Positions 6,853 to 15,688 of a stretch of 33,651 bases of DNA are shown here, piece after piece. The first letter of the stretch is position 1. Every line of letters starts with the position of its first letter. This DNA comes from an uncultured Alphaproteobacteria bacterium (lineage in GTDB: Bacteria > Pseudomonadota > Alphaproteobacteria > Micropepsales > Micropepsaceae). A program made the translations under genes and the position numbers. The DNA is taken from assembly GCA_903897605.1 (NCBI GenBank), contig CAIUCH010000006.1:1-33651 (forward strand), read 5' to 3'. Under the pieces are notes generated by a model. It was not told the origin of the DNA. It saw only the letters and a list, made by a program, of their open reading frames with translations, and ran no database searches.

Positions 6853-8343
6853 TCAGGGCTTGCGCAGATAGAGCAACCGCACCCGGCCGGTTTTTTCCGT
6901 TTCCGTCCAGCACTCGCGCGCGCCCAATCCTTCCGACCATGCCCGCATCTCCGCGTCGCTGCGATACTGTAAAGTCCAGTCGGCGAGGAATTCCATCGGC
7001 CAGAGATTGGACAATGCCGTCTCATTCATGTTGCCGATAATGAGAAGGCCTCCCGGCAGCAAGGCATCGTAAAGCCGCCGCACCAGCATCCGCGCGCGGC
7101 GGTCGCTGAGATAGTCGAGCAGGCCCACAGAATAGATCAGGTCCTGCGGCGGAACCGCCTGCAATCCGCCATTGGCACGCAGGATATCGGTGAAGGAAAT
7201 ATTGAGGCATTGCAGATGGGCATTGCCGCCCAGCTTGAGGAGAGGCGGATAGGCACGGTTATAGGCATAACCCAGCGCCTGTGTTTCCTGGTCAACCAGG
7301 GTGAACTCGACCTTGCCCGAGCGGGCATGAGGCCCTTCCAGGAACGTCTCGATCTCGCGGGCGGGACCGCTGCCCAGGCTCAGGATGCGCGCCGGCCGAT
7401 CCTGACCATATTCGCGCACAGTCTCGGCGATCTTGCCGCGCACCACCTGCATGCGGGTATCGATGCACTCCGCGACTTCCAGGCCCAGACGATGGACCAG
7501 CTGGTGATAAACGCTCGGTCCCAAGCGTTCCCAGTCATAAACCTGGTTCATGATCTGGTAGTCGCCGGGATAACCCAACGGCTTGATATAAGAGCGATCC
7601 CAGATCGCGCCAGCGCGCATTTCCGGTGTCAGTACGAGTTCAGTGAATTCCTTGGTCGCCTCGCGTTCTTCGCGGCTCGCCATCACGTCGCGCACGATGT
7701 CGTTGCCGGTGAGCCAGAATCCACGCCACTGCTCGATCAGGCGTCCTTCGCAAGCCTCATAGGCGCCGACATCGTCGAAGACCTGGGAAAAGCTGTCGGC
7801 GAGATGGACATTCTTGTCCAGCAGGGCGCGATAGGAGCGCAGCACGCCCAGCACATCGGCGCAGAAGGCGCGGTATTCGCGCGGCACCAGCGTGCTGCGT
7901 TCGGAAGACAGGAAACTGCCATTGGCGGCGATCTGGGCCTGGACGTTGCGGCTGAGCAGCCGGTCGAAATCGACATAGAAATCGACCAGGCTGAACGCCA
8001 GCTTGGAACCGAACACGGTGCTCTCGGTGCGGCAAACCTTGGCACGACCTTCGAAGATCGATAGCCCGGCCTGCTGGAAGATCAGGGGAACCGTCTCGCC
8101 CAGCGACAGCTCGTCTTCCACTGCCTGTTTAGCGACCACGGCAATGCCGGTGAGGCTGATGTCATGCAGCTGATAGCTAGCGGATTTCACCCGCACCTTT
8201 GGCGGGTGATTGGGAAAAAGCTTGCGCGCGTCGTAGCGCGTGGGGCGGAACCAGATCTCTCTTCCGCTGGAACCCTTCAACTCTTCATAGGCAAGCATTA
8301 TCTGCATCCGAAAATTGGTTTGCGCGATGCTTCCCGACGCCAC
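6853..8343 (-). CDS. PilZ domain-class I SAM methyltransferase fusion protein
   Basis: This 496-residue soluble protein has two recognisable parts. The N-terminal PilZ domain (about 28-125) keeps both cyclic-di-GMP signatures: RxxxR (RYDAR, 36-40) and DxSxxG (DISLTG, 61-66). After a helical linker comes a family block around KPLGYPGDYQIMNQVYD (about 254-270), then a SAM-binding motif I, ILSLGSGPAREIE (about 320-332), and downstream motifs including LIYSVGLLDYL and LLPGGLLIIGNM. The block and methyltransferase resemble, from memory, proteins annotated as 3-hydroxypalmitate methyl ester biosynthesis (PhcB-like), but the substrate is not proven. Binding of c-di-GMP may gate the methyltransferase. 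The start is uncertain: GTG at 8341-8343 opens the longest frame, and ATGs at 8305-8307 and 8296-8298 are possible. A CtrA-like site lies about 80 bases upstream. Confidence 0.8.
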   Translation of the reverse strand: MASGSIAQTNFRMQIMLAYEELKGSSGREIWFRPTRYDARKLFPNHPPKVRVKSASYQLHDISLTGIAVVAKQAVEDELSLGETVPLIFQQAGLSIFEGRAKVCRTESTVFGSKLAFSLVDFYVDFDRLLSRNVQAQIAANGSFLSSERSTLVPREYRAFCADVLGVLRSYRALLDKNVHLADSFSQVFDDVGAYEACEGRLIEQWRGFWLTGNDIVRDVMASREEREATKEFTELVLTPEMRAGAIWDRSYIKPLGYPGDYQIMNQVYDWERLGPSVYHQLVHRLGLEVAECIDTRMQVVRGKIAETVREYGQDRPARILSLGSGPAREIETFLEGPHARSGKVEFTLVDQETQALGYAYNRAYPPLLKLGGNAHLQCLNISFTDILRANGGLQAVPPQDLIYSVGLLDYLSDRRARMLVRRLYDALLPGGLLIIGNMNETALSNLWPMEFLADWTLQYRSDAEMRAWSEGLGARECWTETEKTGRVRLLYLRKP

Positions 8344-9103
8344 CCGTTCTGCCGACCTGGTCGGCCCATTACCCGTCTCTGTGGCGATGCTTGAGTCGTT
8401 TCCGACCGCCCGCTCTGAGAGTTAATAAATGGTTAATACAGCAAAGTAATAGTTAACGTCAAGTTTTTTCAGCGAAATTCGGCCCGGCTCCAGGCAGAAA
8501 AATCGTCCGTAGACGGGATATTGCGGCAAGATTGTGGCTCGGCGGGAATTGTTACCATTCGGTTCGCCAAGACAAAGGCCGGCGGCGCAGCGCGCGCGCC
8601 ATACCCGTGCGGATACCCACTCGTTCGTCCGACGCGGAAATTTGGTCTTCCTGTTGCATCTGTCGGCGGACGAGATTCGGTGATCTCGTTGCGCGAATTT
8701 CGCCAAGCGCAAGTCGAATTTCTCCTCCGGCGCCGCTCAAATGCGTGTGTACCGGAGCATCGCTGATCAGTTGATTGCTACGATTTGATCCAAATTCGCG
8801 CCAACGGATGTCACGCGTTCCGCTGGCGGTTTTGGGATGAAACTTGTGTAAGGCAGAGCGAATCGCAAAAGTTCAAAGAACCGTGATTGGAAAAAGCCTG
8901 CAATCATAGGCGGTTGCGCCTCGCGACGGTTTGCGAAGCTTTTTTCCATTTCATTCCTGCTTCCTTTGAGTTTATACGACACTCCGTTGCCGCTTGAATT
9001 TTGCGCAGTCGCTACGATTTCAATTTGCGCACTGTTTTTGACTGTGCTCCCGGCCGCGTGATCCCATCGATCGCCGGCGTTTTTTTCAGCGAAGGAACAC
9101 ATA
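8344..9103. other. 760-base non-coding region between divergent genes
   Basis: This gap separates the PilZ-methyltransferase (leftward) from the lytic transglycosylase (rightward). Short open frames occur on both strands (for example 8422-8712 and 8767-9135 minus) but none has a ribosome-binding site or recognisable protein similarity. The left 130 bases hold an AT-rich segment with a CtrA-like site. The right end has a run of seven Ts just before the transglycosylase ribosome-binding site. I see no tRNA or known RNA family. An undetected small RNA is possible. Confidence 0.5.
8422..8436. promoter_or_regulatory. CtrA-like binding site TTAA-N7-TTAA
   Basis: TTAA at 8422-8425 and TTAA at 8433-8436 are separated by exactly seven bases, the consensus spacing for the alphaproteobacterial cell-cycle regulator CtrA. 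A further TTAAC half-site is at 8453-8457. The site is in an AT-rich island of an otherwise GC-rich region, 79-93 bases upstream of the PilZ-methyltransferase start, a position suited to promoter control. Confidence 0.45.
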
Positions 9104-10006
9104 TTGACTGGACGCCCGCTTGTCAGTTCCGCCATCGCCCTAAGCGCAAGAGCGCTGGCGATGCCGGCTGCCTTGCCGGCGCGAAGCTTTGTGCGGCTTC
9201 TCCTGGCCGGCGGCGCAACCTTGGCATTGATTGGCGGTTTGCATGCGCTGCATGCACCGTCGCCGGCTGTGCCCGCGGCACCGCAACTCTTTCTCGATCA
9301 CCCGTTCGACCAGGGCGCGGTGCCTGCCGCGCCGTCAATTTTCGAGCAGGAGCAGGCGATGGCGCCAACGATCTTGTTGTCGCGCTGGGAACCGCTGATC
9401 AAACAGGCGGCCCACAAATTCAATATTCCCGCGGATTGGATTCGCGCCGTCATGCGCCAGGAAAGCGGCGGCCGCACTGTGCTGGTGGGAAATCTTCCCA
9501 TCGTTTCGGCGGTGGGTGCGATGGGCGTCATGCAGGTGATGCCCGGTACCTATAGCGAGATGGCGGCGCAGTATGGCCTGGGCGCCAATCCGTATGATCC
9601 GCGCGACAATATCTATGCCGGCGCCGGCTATTTGAAATGGCTGCATTTCAAATATGGCTATCCGGCGATGTTTGCCGCCTACAATGATGGACCGGGCAAT
9701 ATAGAGGACCATCTTTATCATGGCCGGCCGCTGCCGGCCGAAACACGTGGCTATATCGTCGCTATCGGAAAATCCCTGGGCGACAAGTCGGTCAGCGCCA
9801 ATCTTACCAAGGTGGAGCTGACCCAGCCCGACGGCACCAAGGTGGCGATCGATGCCAACAAGGTGAGTGCGGTGCATCCCGCGATACCCGGCATCTATGC
9901 CGCTGGCGTGCAATCGGTGATCAGCGTCGGCAAGCTCAATCGCGGCGTGCGCGAGGACGTGGCTGAGGCCAGCAGGCTGCTGCGCGCCCACGGCGCCAGG
10001 ATTTAA
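9104..10006 (+). CDS. Lytic transglycosylase (SLT/GH23 domain), membrane-anchored or secreted
   Basis: This 300-residue protein cleaves peptidoglycan glycan strands without hydrolysis, forming 1,6-anhydro-muramoyl ends. It has a hydrophobic N-terminal segment (about 28-48) that is either a signal peptide or a membrane anchor. The GH23 domain spans about 87-215, with the catalytic glutamate in RAVMRQESGG (E120), then GAMGVMQVMPGTY and AGAGYLKWL...AAYNDGPGNIE, as in the SLT family. A C-terminal tail of about 75 residues is unassigned. The start is TTG at 9104, supported by AAGGA nine bases before it; the next in-frame ATG (residue 20) has no such signal. Its stop codon interlocks with that of the convergent antiporter at 10003-10006. 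Confidence 0.85.
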   Translation: MTGRPLVSSAIALSARALAMPAALPARSFVRLLLAGGATLALIGGLHALHAPSPAVPAAPQLFLDHPFDQGAVPAAPSIFEQEQAMAPTILLSRWEPLIKQAAHKFNIPADWIRAVMRQESGGRTVLVGNLPIVSAVGAMGVMQVMPGTYSEMAAQYGLGANPYDPRDNIYAGAGYLKWLHFKYGYPAMFAAYNDGPGNIEDHLYHGRPLPAETRGYIVAIGKSLGDKSVSANLTKVELTQPDGTKVAIDANKVSAVHPAIPGIYAAGVQSVISVGKLNRGVREDVAEASRLLRAHGARI

Positions 10007-11559
10007 GTGACCCGGCTCGCGCCGCTTTCCGCGGCATGGCGGATGCGACTTTCGTCCAGATCCAGTTCGCGCTCGATGCGCCGCCGCGCCTCGTCCTCCA
10101 GGGCGCCGCGGGCATAAAGATCCGCGATCGCGGCACGCTCCGCTTCCAGAAACTCCAATTGCAGCGCCATGGAATGGGCGACGGCTTCACCGCTTTCCAG
10201 GTCGCGGCAGGCCGCCACGAAGTAGGCGCGCCGGTCGCCATGACGGCGGCGCAGGATTTCCACCGTATCGGGCGCCAGGCCGGCGCTTTGCAGCCGGTCC
10301 AGCCGCGACAGCGCCGCATCAATTCCGGCGACGCGTGCGGCGACTTCGCGTTGCTTGGCTTCATCGGCCTCACGCTTGCCCATCGCACTAAGACCCAGTT
10401 TCCGGATCACCCAGGGAAAGGAGAAGCCTTGTCCCACCAGGGTGACGAGAATGACGACAAAGGTCACGAGAAGCAGAAGGCCGCGCTCGGGAAAGGGTGC
10501 CGGTCCCGACATCAGCGGGATCGACAGCGCCGCGGCCAGCGAAACCACGCCGCGGATTCCGGTGAATCCGATCGCAAAAGTTTCCTGCCAGGGTGGGGCG
10601 GGATCGCGTTTGCGCCAGCTCGGCAATAGCCAGCAAGGCAAGTAGGTGGCGGTGAAGACCCAGACAAAGCGCACCAGAATGATCGCGCCGGTGACGGACA
10701 CGGCGGCCAACCCCAGCCGCAGCCAATCGGCCTCACCCAACGAGTCCGCGATCACGGGGGCCTGCAATCCCGTCAGCAGGAAGATCACGCCTTCAATCAG
10801 ATAAATGATCAAATCCCAAACGAAAAAGCCCTGCAGGCGCGTGGCGGGAGAAATATAGCGCGGGCCATTGAAGCTCACGAAGAGGCCCGCGGTGACCGCC
10901 GCCAGCACGCCGGAACCGCCCAGGCTTTCGGGAATCCAAAAGGCGGCATAGGGCGTCAGCATCGCCAGCACGATTTCCACACGCGGCTCATGCGCCATGC
11001 GGCGCAGGATCAACGCGCCCCAGCCCACCATGATGCCCCAGACGATCTCGCCCGCCACGATGGCGGCGAAACTGCCGACCGCGGCGGTGGGGGAAAAGCG
11101 CCCGCCTTCCACCACTGCCGCGATGGCGAAGCTGAACAGGATCAGCGCGGTGGCGTCATTGACCAGGCCTTCGCCTTCCAGAATGGCAAGAACGCGCCGG
11201 GGCACGGGTATTCGCTTGGCAATCGCCATTGGCGCCACCGCGTCCGGCGGCGCCACCACTGCGCCCAGCACGAAACCCACCGACCAGGTGAGATCGAGCA
11301 AAGTGCGCGCCACCACGGCGACCGAACCGGCGGTGAACAGCACGCAACCGATCGCCATCAACAGGATCGGCCGCAGATGCGCCCGAAAGCCCTTCCAGCT
11401 CATGCCAACGCCCGCCGAATAGAGCAGCGGCGGCAGCAGCAAAGTCATGACCAGGTCGGGCCGCAGCGCGATGCGCGGCATGCCGGGGACGAACCCAAGA
11501 CCGAGCCCGACCAGGACCAGGAAGATGGAGGGCGGCAAGGTGGTGCGCCGGGCCAGCAT
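10003..11559 (-). CDS. CPA1-family Na+/H+ antiporter
   Basis: This polytopic inner-membrane protein exchanges Na+ (or K+) for H+. The called frame has 518 residues, within the family range. Conserved features include EGEGLVNDATALILFSFA (family ND motif in the ion-binding helix) and FTGIRGVVSLAAALSIP (conserved helix near the cytoplasmic side). The last ~130 residues form a charged, helical cytoplasmic tail. The start is a problem: the family's first helix continues upstream of this ATG (IGFGLVAVTALAAMLARR), but between the in-frame stop at 11662-11664 and 11559 there is no ATG, GTG or TTG. A GTG at about 11620, preceded by AAGGGG, lies in a different frame. A small frameshift or a rare start codon may therefore be involved. 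It follows the cytochrome c gene on the same strand. Confidence 0.8.
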   Translation of the reverse strand: MLARRTTLPPSIFLVLVGLGLGFVPGMPRIALRPDLVMTLLLPPLLYSAGVGMSWKGFRAHLRPILLMAIGCVLFTAGSVAVVARTLLDLTWSVGFVLGAVVAPPDAVAPMAIAKRIPVPRRVLAILEGEGLVNDATALILFSFAIAAVVEGGRFSPTAAVGSFAAIVAGEIVWGIMVGWGALILRRMAHEPRVEIVLAMLTPYAAFWIPESLGGSGVLAAVTAGLFVSFNGPRYISPATRLQGFFVWDLIIYLIEGVIFLLTGLQAPVIADSLGEADWLRLGLAAVSVTGAIILVRFVWVFTATYLPCWLLPSWRKRDPAPPWQETFAIGFTGIRGVVSLAAALSIPLMSGPAPFPERGLLLLVTFVVILVTLVGQGFSFPWVIRKLGLSAMGKREADEAKQREVAARVAGIDAALSRLDRLQSAGLAPDTVEILRRRHGDRRAYFVAACRDLESGEAVAHSMALQLEFLEAERAAIADLYARGALEDEARRRIERELDLDESRIRHAAESGASRVT

Positions 11560-11666
11560 CGCCGCCAGCGCGGTGACCGCGACCAGGCCGAATCCGATGG
11601 GAAGTGCGGCAGTATCACGAAGCCAGATCCCCTTCGCGGCCCAAAAGGCCGGAAAGGGAAGTTAGC

Positions 11667-13016
11667 CTATTGTTGCGCGACCTGCTTGCGCAATGACGCG
11701 ATATTTTTTTCGGTCATCCGTGCGCCCTGGGCGCCGAACCGGGCGGTGACATAATTCGACACCGCCGCGATCTCGTCATTGGAATAAGCGTCACCGAAAG
11801 CAGGCATGAAGATTCTGCCCTGCGCCGTCTTGCGGTCCACGCCGTTGATGACGGTCTGCGCCACATTGGTAGCCGATGGATCATTGACCGCCCGCACCCC
11901 GGTAAGGGTGGCGTATTTGCTGAGCGGACTGATGCCGGTCCAGTCATGACAGCTGGCGCAGGCGCCGGCGAAGATCTTCTCGCCGCGCGGATCCAGATCC
12001 GCGGTCACGCCTTCACGGTGCGAGGCAGGCGCCGGCACATTGACGGTGCGCGGCAGGTCGGTGTCCTGGGCGGGCACGCTGCGCAGATAGACCACCAGGG
12101 CGTGAATATCGCCCGCCGTCAGAAAGGTCAGGCTGTTGTCCGATGCTTCGCCCATAGGGCCGGCGGCGCCGCCATGGCCATCGGCATGGCCGGTGGAAAG
12201 ATAGGTGGCCAGATCGTTGTCGCTCCAGGCGCCCAGGCCCGCCTTGGCGTCACTGCTGACGTTGTAGGCGCGCCAGCCGGCGGTGAGGGCGCCGGCGAAT
12301 TTGCGCTGGTTGTTCAGGGCAAAGGCGAGATTGCGCGGGGTATGGCATTCGCCGCAATGGCCCATGGCCTCGGCCAGATAGGCGCCGCGATTCCAGTCGG
12401 CGCTCTGCGTGGGATTGGGACGGAAGCGCTGGTCGGCATTATAGAAGGCATTCCAGAACGCCATCAGGGAGCGGTTGTTGAAAGGCCAGGCCAGCCTGTT
12501 CTCGCGGGCGGGTGCATGCACCGCAGGCAGGGTGAACAGATAGGCCTTGATCGCCAATGCGTCCGCATCGGTCATATAGGTGTAGGACGCGTAGGACATC
12601 CCGGGATACAGATTCTGGCCGTCATTGCGGATGCCCTTGTGAAGCGCATCCAGGAATTGCTGATCGGTGTAGTTGCCGATGCCGGTTTCCTTGTCCGGCG
12701 TGATGTTGGTCGAATACATCGTGCCGATCACCGGCAGATTGAAGGCAAAGCCGCCGGCATAGGGTTGACCACCCTGTGCGGTGTGGCAGGCAACGCAATC
12801 GGCGGCATGGGCGAGATATTCGCCCCGTGCGATCGGATCGGCACTCGCCAATTCCTTCGGCACGCCGGCGGGATTGGGGCCGGTATAATCCGCCAGGGCG
12901 ACGCTCGATCCGCTGGCAAAGGCCGTCGGCCCCGGAATGAGCACCATCCAGGCGGCGAAAAGGAGTCCAACGATGGCGATGATCGCGATCGCGATACCGA
13001 AGCGTTTCATGCTCAT
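11667..13016 (-). CDS. Triheme cytochrome c subunit of a periplasmic dehydrogenase
   Basis: This 449-residue protein has a single N-terminal membrane segment (about 7-27) that serves as an uncleaved anchor or signal, followed by three c-type heme sites: CVACH (74-78), CGECH (221-225) and CASCH (353-357). The three-domain arrangement matches the cytochrome subunit of acetic-acid-bacteria-type alcohol and aldehyde dehydrogenases. It should take electrons from the molybdopterin subunit encoded immediately upstream and pass them to the quinone pool or an oxidase. Its ATG overlaps the stop of that gene by four bases (13013-13016), with AGGA seven bases before it, so the two are translationally coupled. 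The longest run between hemes is typical of the family. Confidence 0.88.
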   Translation of the reverse strand: MSMKRFGIAIAIIAIVGLLFAAWMVLIPGPTAFASGSSVALADYTGPNPAGVPKELASADPIARGEYLAHAADCVACHTAQGGQPYAGGFAFNLPVIGTMYSTNITPDKETGIGNYTDQQFLDALHKGIRNDGQNLYPGMSYASYTYMTDADALAIKAYLFTLPAVHAPARENRLAWPFNNRSLMAFWNAFYNADQRFRPNPTQSADWNRGAYLAEAMGHCGECHTPRNLAFALNNQRKFAGALTAGWRAYNVSSDAKAGLGAWSDNDLATYLSTGHADGHGGAAGPMGEASDNSLTFLTAGDIHALVVYLRSVPAQDTDLPRTVNVPAPASHREGVTADLDPRGEKIFAGACASCHDWTGISPLSKYATLTGVRAVNDPSATNVAQTVINGVDRKTAQGRIFMPAFGDAYSNDEIAAVSNYVTARFGAQGARMTEKNIASLRKQVAQQ

Positions 13017-15220
13017 GCGATTTTCCTGCCCGCCAGAATGTCACGGTCGATGGGGAGTTTGCGAAGACGGATGCCGGTGGCCGCGGCGACGGCGTTGACC
13101 AGCGATGGCGGTCCGGCGGTGCAGCCCGGTTCGCCGATGCCGCCCGAAGGCTCATGGCTGGCAACGATATGGACGTCGATCGGCGGCGCCTCGTTGATGC
13201 GCATGATGCGATAATTGTTGAAGTTGCGCTGCTGAACCCGGCCGTCCTTGACGGTGATGTCGCCGTATAGCGCGGCGGTGAAGCCGAACATCAAGCCGCC
13301 TTGAACTTGGGCCATCAGGGTATCGGGATTGACGATGCGGCCGGCATCGATCACCGAATGCACCTGGCGGATGCGGACATGACCGCCTTCGTCCACTTCG
13401 GCCTCGCAGACCGTGGCGATATAGGTGCCGAAGGCGAACTGGGCGCAGATGCCCCGGCCGGCACGCTTGGGCAGGGCGCTACCCCAATTTGCCCGTTGTG
13501 CCACCAGTTGCACCGCCGCTTTCAGCCGCGGGGTGCCGTCCAGATGTGCGAGACGGAACGCGACCGGATCTTTCTTCACCTTCAGCGCCAGCTCGTCCAT
13601 CAGGCTTTCGGTGGCGAAGACATTGTTGTTGGGCGCGACGCCGCGCCAATAGCCGATATTCAATGCCTTAGGCGGGGCCTCGATAAATTCGACCCGGAAA
13701 TTGGGCGCGCCGTAATTATTCTCGGTGGCGCCTTCCAGCGAACCGCGATCCAGCCCGCCCTTGAGGGGCTTGCCCGACATGCGCACCGACACCGCGCCGC
13801 CGGCGATGCGGTGCGTCCAGGCATCGATCTTGCCATTCTTGTCCAGGTTGGCCGACATCACATTGCGATAGGCGGGACGGTACATATCCTGCTGGATGTC
13901 TTCCTCGCGGGTCCAGATCACTTTCACCGGTCCATCGACTTTTTGCGCGATACGGACCGACTTCACCACCATGTCGGTGTCCAGTCTGCGGCCGAAGCCG
14001 CCGCCCAACATGTAATTGTGAAAGACGATCTTGTCGGGTGTGGTGTTCAGAGTCTTGGCCGCCGCTGCCACGGCGCTAGTCTGCACCTGGCTGCCGCCCC
14101 ACATTTCGCAGCCGCCATTCTTCACATGAACGGTGAAATTCTGCGGTTCCATCGGCGCATGCGACAGGAACGGCAGCTCGTAGGCGACATCGATGCGGTT
14201 GTCCTGCGCCCGGGATAGATTTTTCGGCGCATCGCCATCTTCCTTGGCGACCACGCCGGGCTTCAACGAAGTCGCGCGCAATTCCTGCCACATCTTGGCG
14301 GAATCCATCGTGGCGTTCTCGCCGCCGTCCCATGTGATGTCGAGCGAATCCAGGCCCTTCTTGGCCGCCCAGAAATGCGGGCCGACCACGGCGACGATAT
14401 CGTCCAGCACCACCAATTGCAGACCGGGCATGGCTTTGAGCTTGCTGTCATCGACACGCACGGCCTTGCCGCCGACCACCGGCGAAGCTGCCAGGGCGGC
14501 GATCTTCAATCCGTCCATCCGCACATCGATGCCGTATTGCGCCTTGCCGTTGACCTTGTCGGGCGTGTCCAGCCGCTTCACCGACTTGCCGATCAGTTTG
14601 AGATCCTTGTCGTCCTTGAGCTTGACGTCCTGGGGGGCGGGCAATTTCGCGGCGGCGGGCGCCAGCACGCCATAAGAAAGCTTGCGGCCGCCATGGGCAT
14701 CGTCGATCACCTGACCGCTTTCGGTCCGCAAGGTGGCGGGATCGACTTTCCATTGTTGCGCAGCGGCTTGCACCAGCATGGCGCGGCCCGAGGCGCCGAC
14801 CTGGCGCAGGGCCGTGTAGAAGCCGCGGATCGAGGTCGAGCCGCCGGTGGACATGCGATGCGAACGCGGGCTGCCATAGATCGCGTCGATCGGCGGCGCC
14901 GGCAGCGGCGTCACATTCGCAAGATCCACATCCAATTCATCCGCGAGAAGCTGGGAGAGGGAGGTGTAGACACCCTGGCCCATTTCTTCCTGTGGAATCT
15001 GGAACGAAATCTTGCCGTCCGGCGCGATGGCGATGAAGGCGTTGGGGTTGAGGACATATTTCGCCGGAGCCGGGGCGGCGGCTTCGGCGGCGCCCTTCTT
15101 TTCCTGCGCGAAGGCATCGCCGACCTGGAAGCCCAGCATCAGTCCGCCGCCCGCAGCGGTGCCGACTTTCAGGAAATTGCGCCGCGACAGATCGGCGGCG
15201 TCTTTGGCAGAGATGGACAT
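13013..15220 (-). CDS. Molybdopterin-binding large subunit, isoquinoline 1-oxidoreductase/aldehyde dehydrogenase type
   Basis: This 735-residue subunit of the xanthine-oxidase superfamily begins with a Tat signal (LSRRNFLKVGTAAGGGLMLG, twin arginine at 13-14), so it is exported folded with its cofactor. Family features include FQIPQEEMGQGVYTSL, GGGFGRRLDTDMV and, near the C-terminus, GGIGEPG, where E697 is the expected catalytic glutamate. It should hydroxylate an N-heterocycle or oxidise an aldehyde using water as oxygen donor. The length fits the IorB-like group of about 700-780 residues, which lacks FAD. Together with the 2Fe-2S subunit upstream (12-base gap) and the cytochrome downstream (overlap), it forms one three-gene operon. 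The real substrate cannot be told. GAGG precedes the ATG. Confidence 0.88.
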   Translation of the reverse strand: MSISAKDAADLSRRNFLKVGTAAGGGLMLGFQVGDAFAQEKKGAAEAAAPAPAKYVLNPNAFIAIAPDGKISFQIPQEEMGQGVYTSLSQLLADELDVDLANVTPLPAPPIDAIYGSPRSHRMSTGGSTSIRGFYTALRQVGASGRAMLVQAAAQQWKVDPATLRTESGQVIDDAHGGRKLSYGVLAPAAAKLPAPQDVKLKDDKDLKLIGKSVKRLDTPDKVNGKAQYGIDVRMDGLKIAALAASPVVGGKAVRVDDSKLKAMPGLQLVVLDDIVAVVGPHFWAAKKGLDSLDITWDGGENATMDSAKMWQELRATSLKPGVVAKEDGDAPKNLSRAQDNRIDVAYELPFLSHAPMEPQNFTVHVKNGGCEMWGGSQVQTSAVAAAAKTLNTTPDKIVFHNYMLGGGFGRRLDTDMVVKSVRIAQKVDGPVKVIWTREEDIQQDMYRPAYRNVMSANLDKNGKIDAWTHRIAGGAVSVRMSGKPLKGGLDRGSLEGATENNYGAPNFRVEFIEAPPKALNIGYWRGVAPNNNVFATESLMDELALKVKKDPVAFRLAHLDGTPRLKAAVQLVAQRANWGSALPKRAGRGICAQFAFGTYIATVCEAEVDEGGHVRIRQVHSVIDAGRIVNPDTLMAQVQGGLMFGFTAALYGDITVKDGRVQQRNFNNYRIMRINEAPPIDVHIVASHEPSGGIGEPGCTAGPPSLVNAVAAATGIRLRKLPIDRDILAGRKIA

Positions 15221-15232
15221 AAAGTGCCTCGG

Positions 15233-15688
15233 TCAGGCCGTTTTGGCGGCGTTCTTGATCGCCTGGCGGATGCGCACATAAGTGCCGCAGCGGCAGATGT
15301 TGCCAGCCATGGCGGCATCGATATCGGAATCGTCCGGGTTCGGCGTGCGGTTGAGCAATGCCGTCGCCGACATGATCTGGCCGGATTGGCAATAGCCGCA
15401 CTGCACCACTTCGATATCGAGCCAAGCCTTCTGGATCTTGGCGCCATTCGGTGTTTCGCCGACCGCCTCGATGGTGGTGATGGCGCGATTGCCGATGGAA
15501 CCAACCGGCAGCAGGCAGGAACGCACCGCCTTGCCGTCCAGATGCACGGTGCAGGCGCCGCACTGCGCGATGCCGCAACCGAATTTGGTGCCGGTGAGAC
15601 CGACGATGTCACGCAACGCCCAGAGCAGCGGCATGTCGTCGGGCGCGTCAATCGTGTGAGACTGACCATTGATCTGAAGCGTGACCAT
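15233..15688 (-). CDS. 2Fe-2S subunit, isoquinoline 1-oxidoreductase alpha-type
   Basis: This 151-residue protein has the two-cluster pattern of the small subunit of xanthine-oxidase-family enzymes. A plant-type ferredoxin domain carries C38, C43, C46 and C58 ([17 protein letters not shown]). A helical domain carries C97, C100, C132 and C134 (QCGYCQSGQ and ICRCGTY). It transfers electrons from the molybdenum centre to the cytochrome encoded two genes on. It has no export signal and probably travels with the Tat-bearing large subunit. The ATG at 15686-15688 is chosen because GGAG lies eight bases upstream and the domain begins there; the frame extends to 15808 but that leader is unlike the family. 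It is first in its operon and divergent from ridA. Confidence 0.9.
   Translation of the reverse strand: MVTLQINGQSHTIDAPDDMPLLWALRDIVGLTGTKFGCGIAQCGACTVHLDGKAVRSCLLPVGSIGNRAITTIEAVGETPNGAKIQKAWLDIEVVQCGYCQSGQIMSATALLNRTPNPDDSDIDAAMAGNICRCGTYVRIRQAIKNAAKTA

Noticed and set aside
8422..8712. 96-residue minus-strand open frame in the 8.3-9.1 kb gap
   Set aside because: No ribosome-binding site and no recognisable protein; it crosses the AT-rich CtrA-like region.
9047..9088. Terminator-like GC segment with a run of seven Ts before the transglycosylase
   Set aside because: The best stem is short with a wobble pair and is separated from the T-run by several bases; no transcript that it would end can be supported.
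11946..13214. 422-residue open frame antisense to the cytochrome c gene
   Set aside because: Shadow frame rich in Gly, His and Arg without motifs; the opposite strand carries three heme sites.
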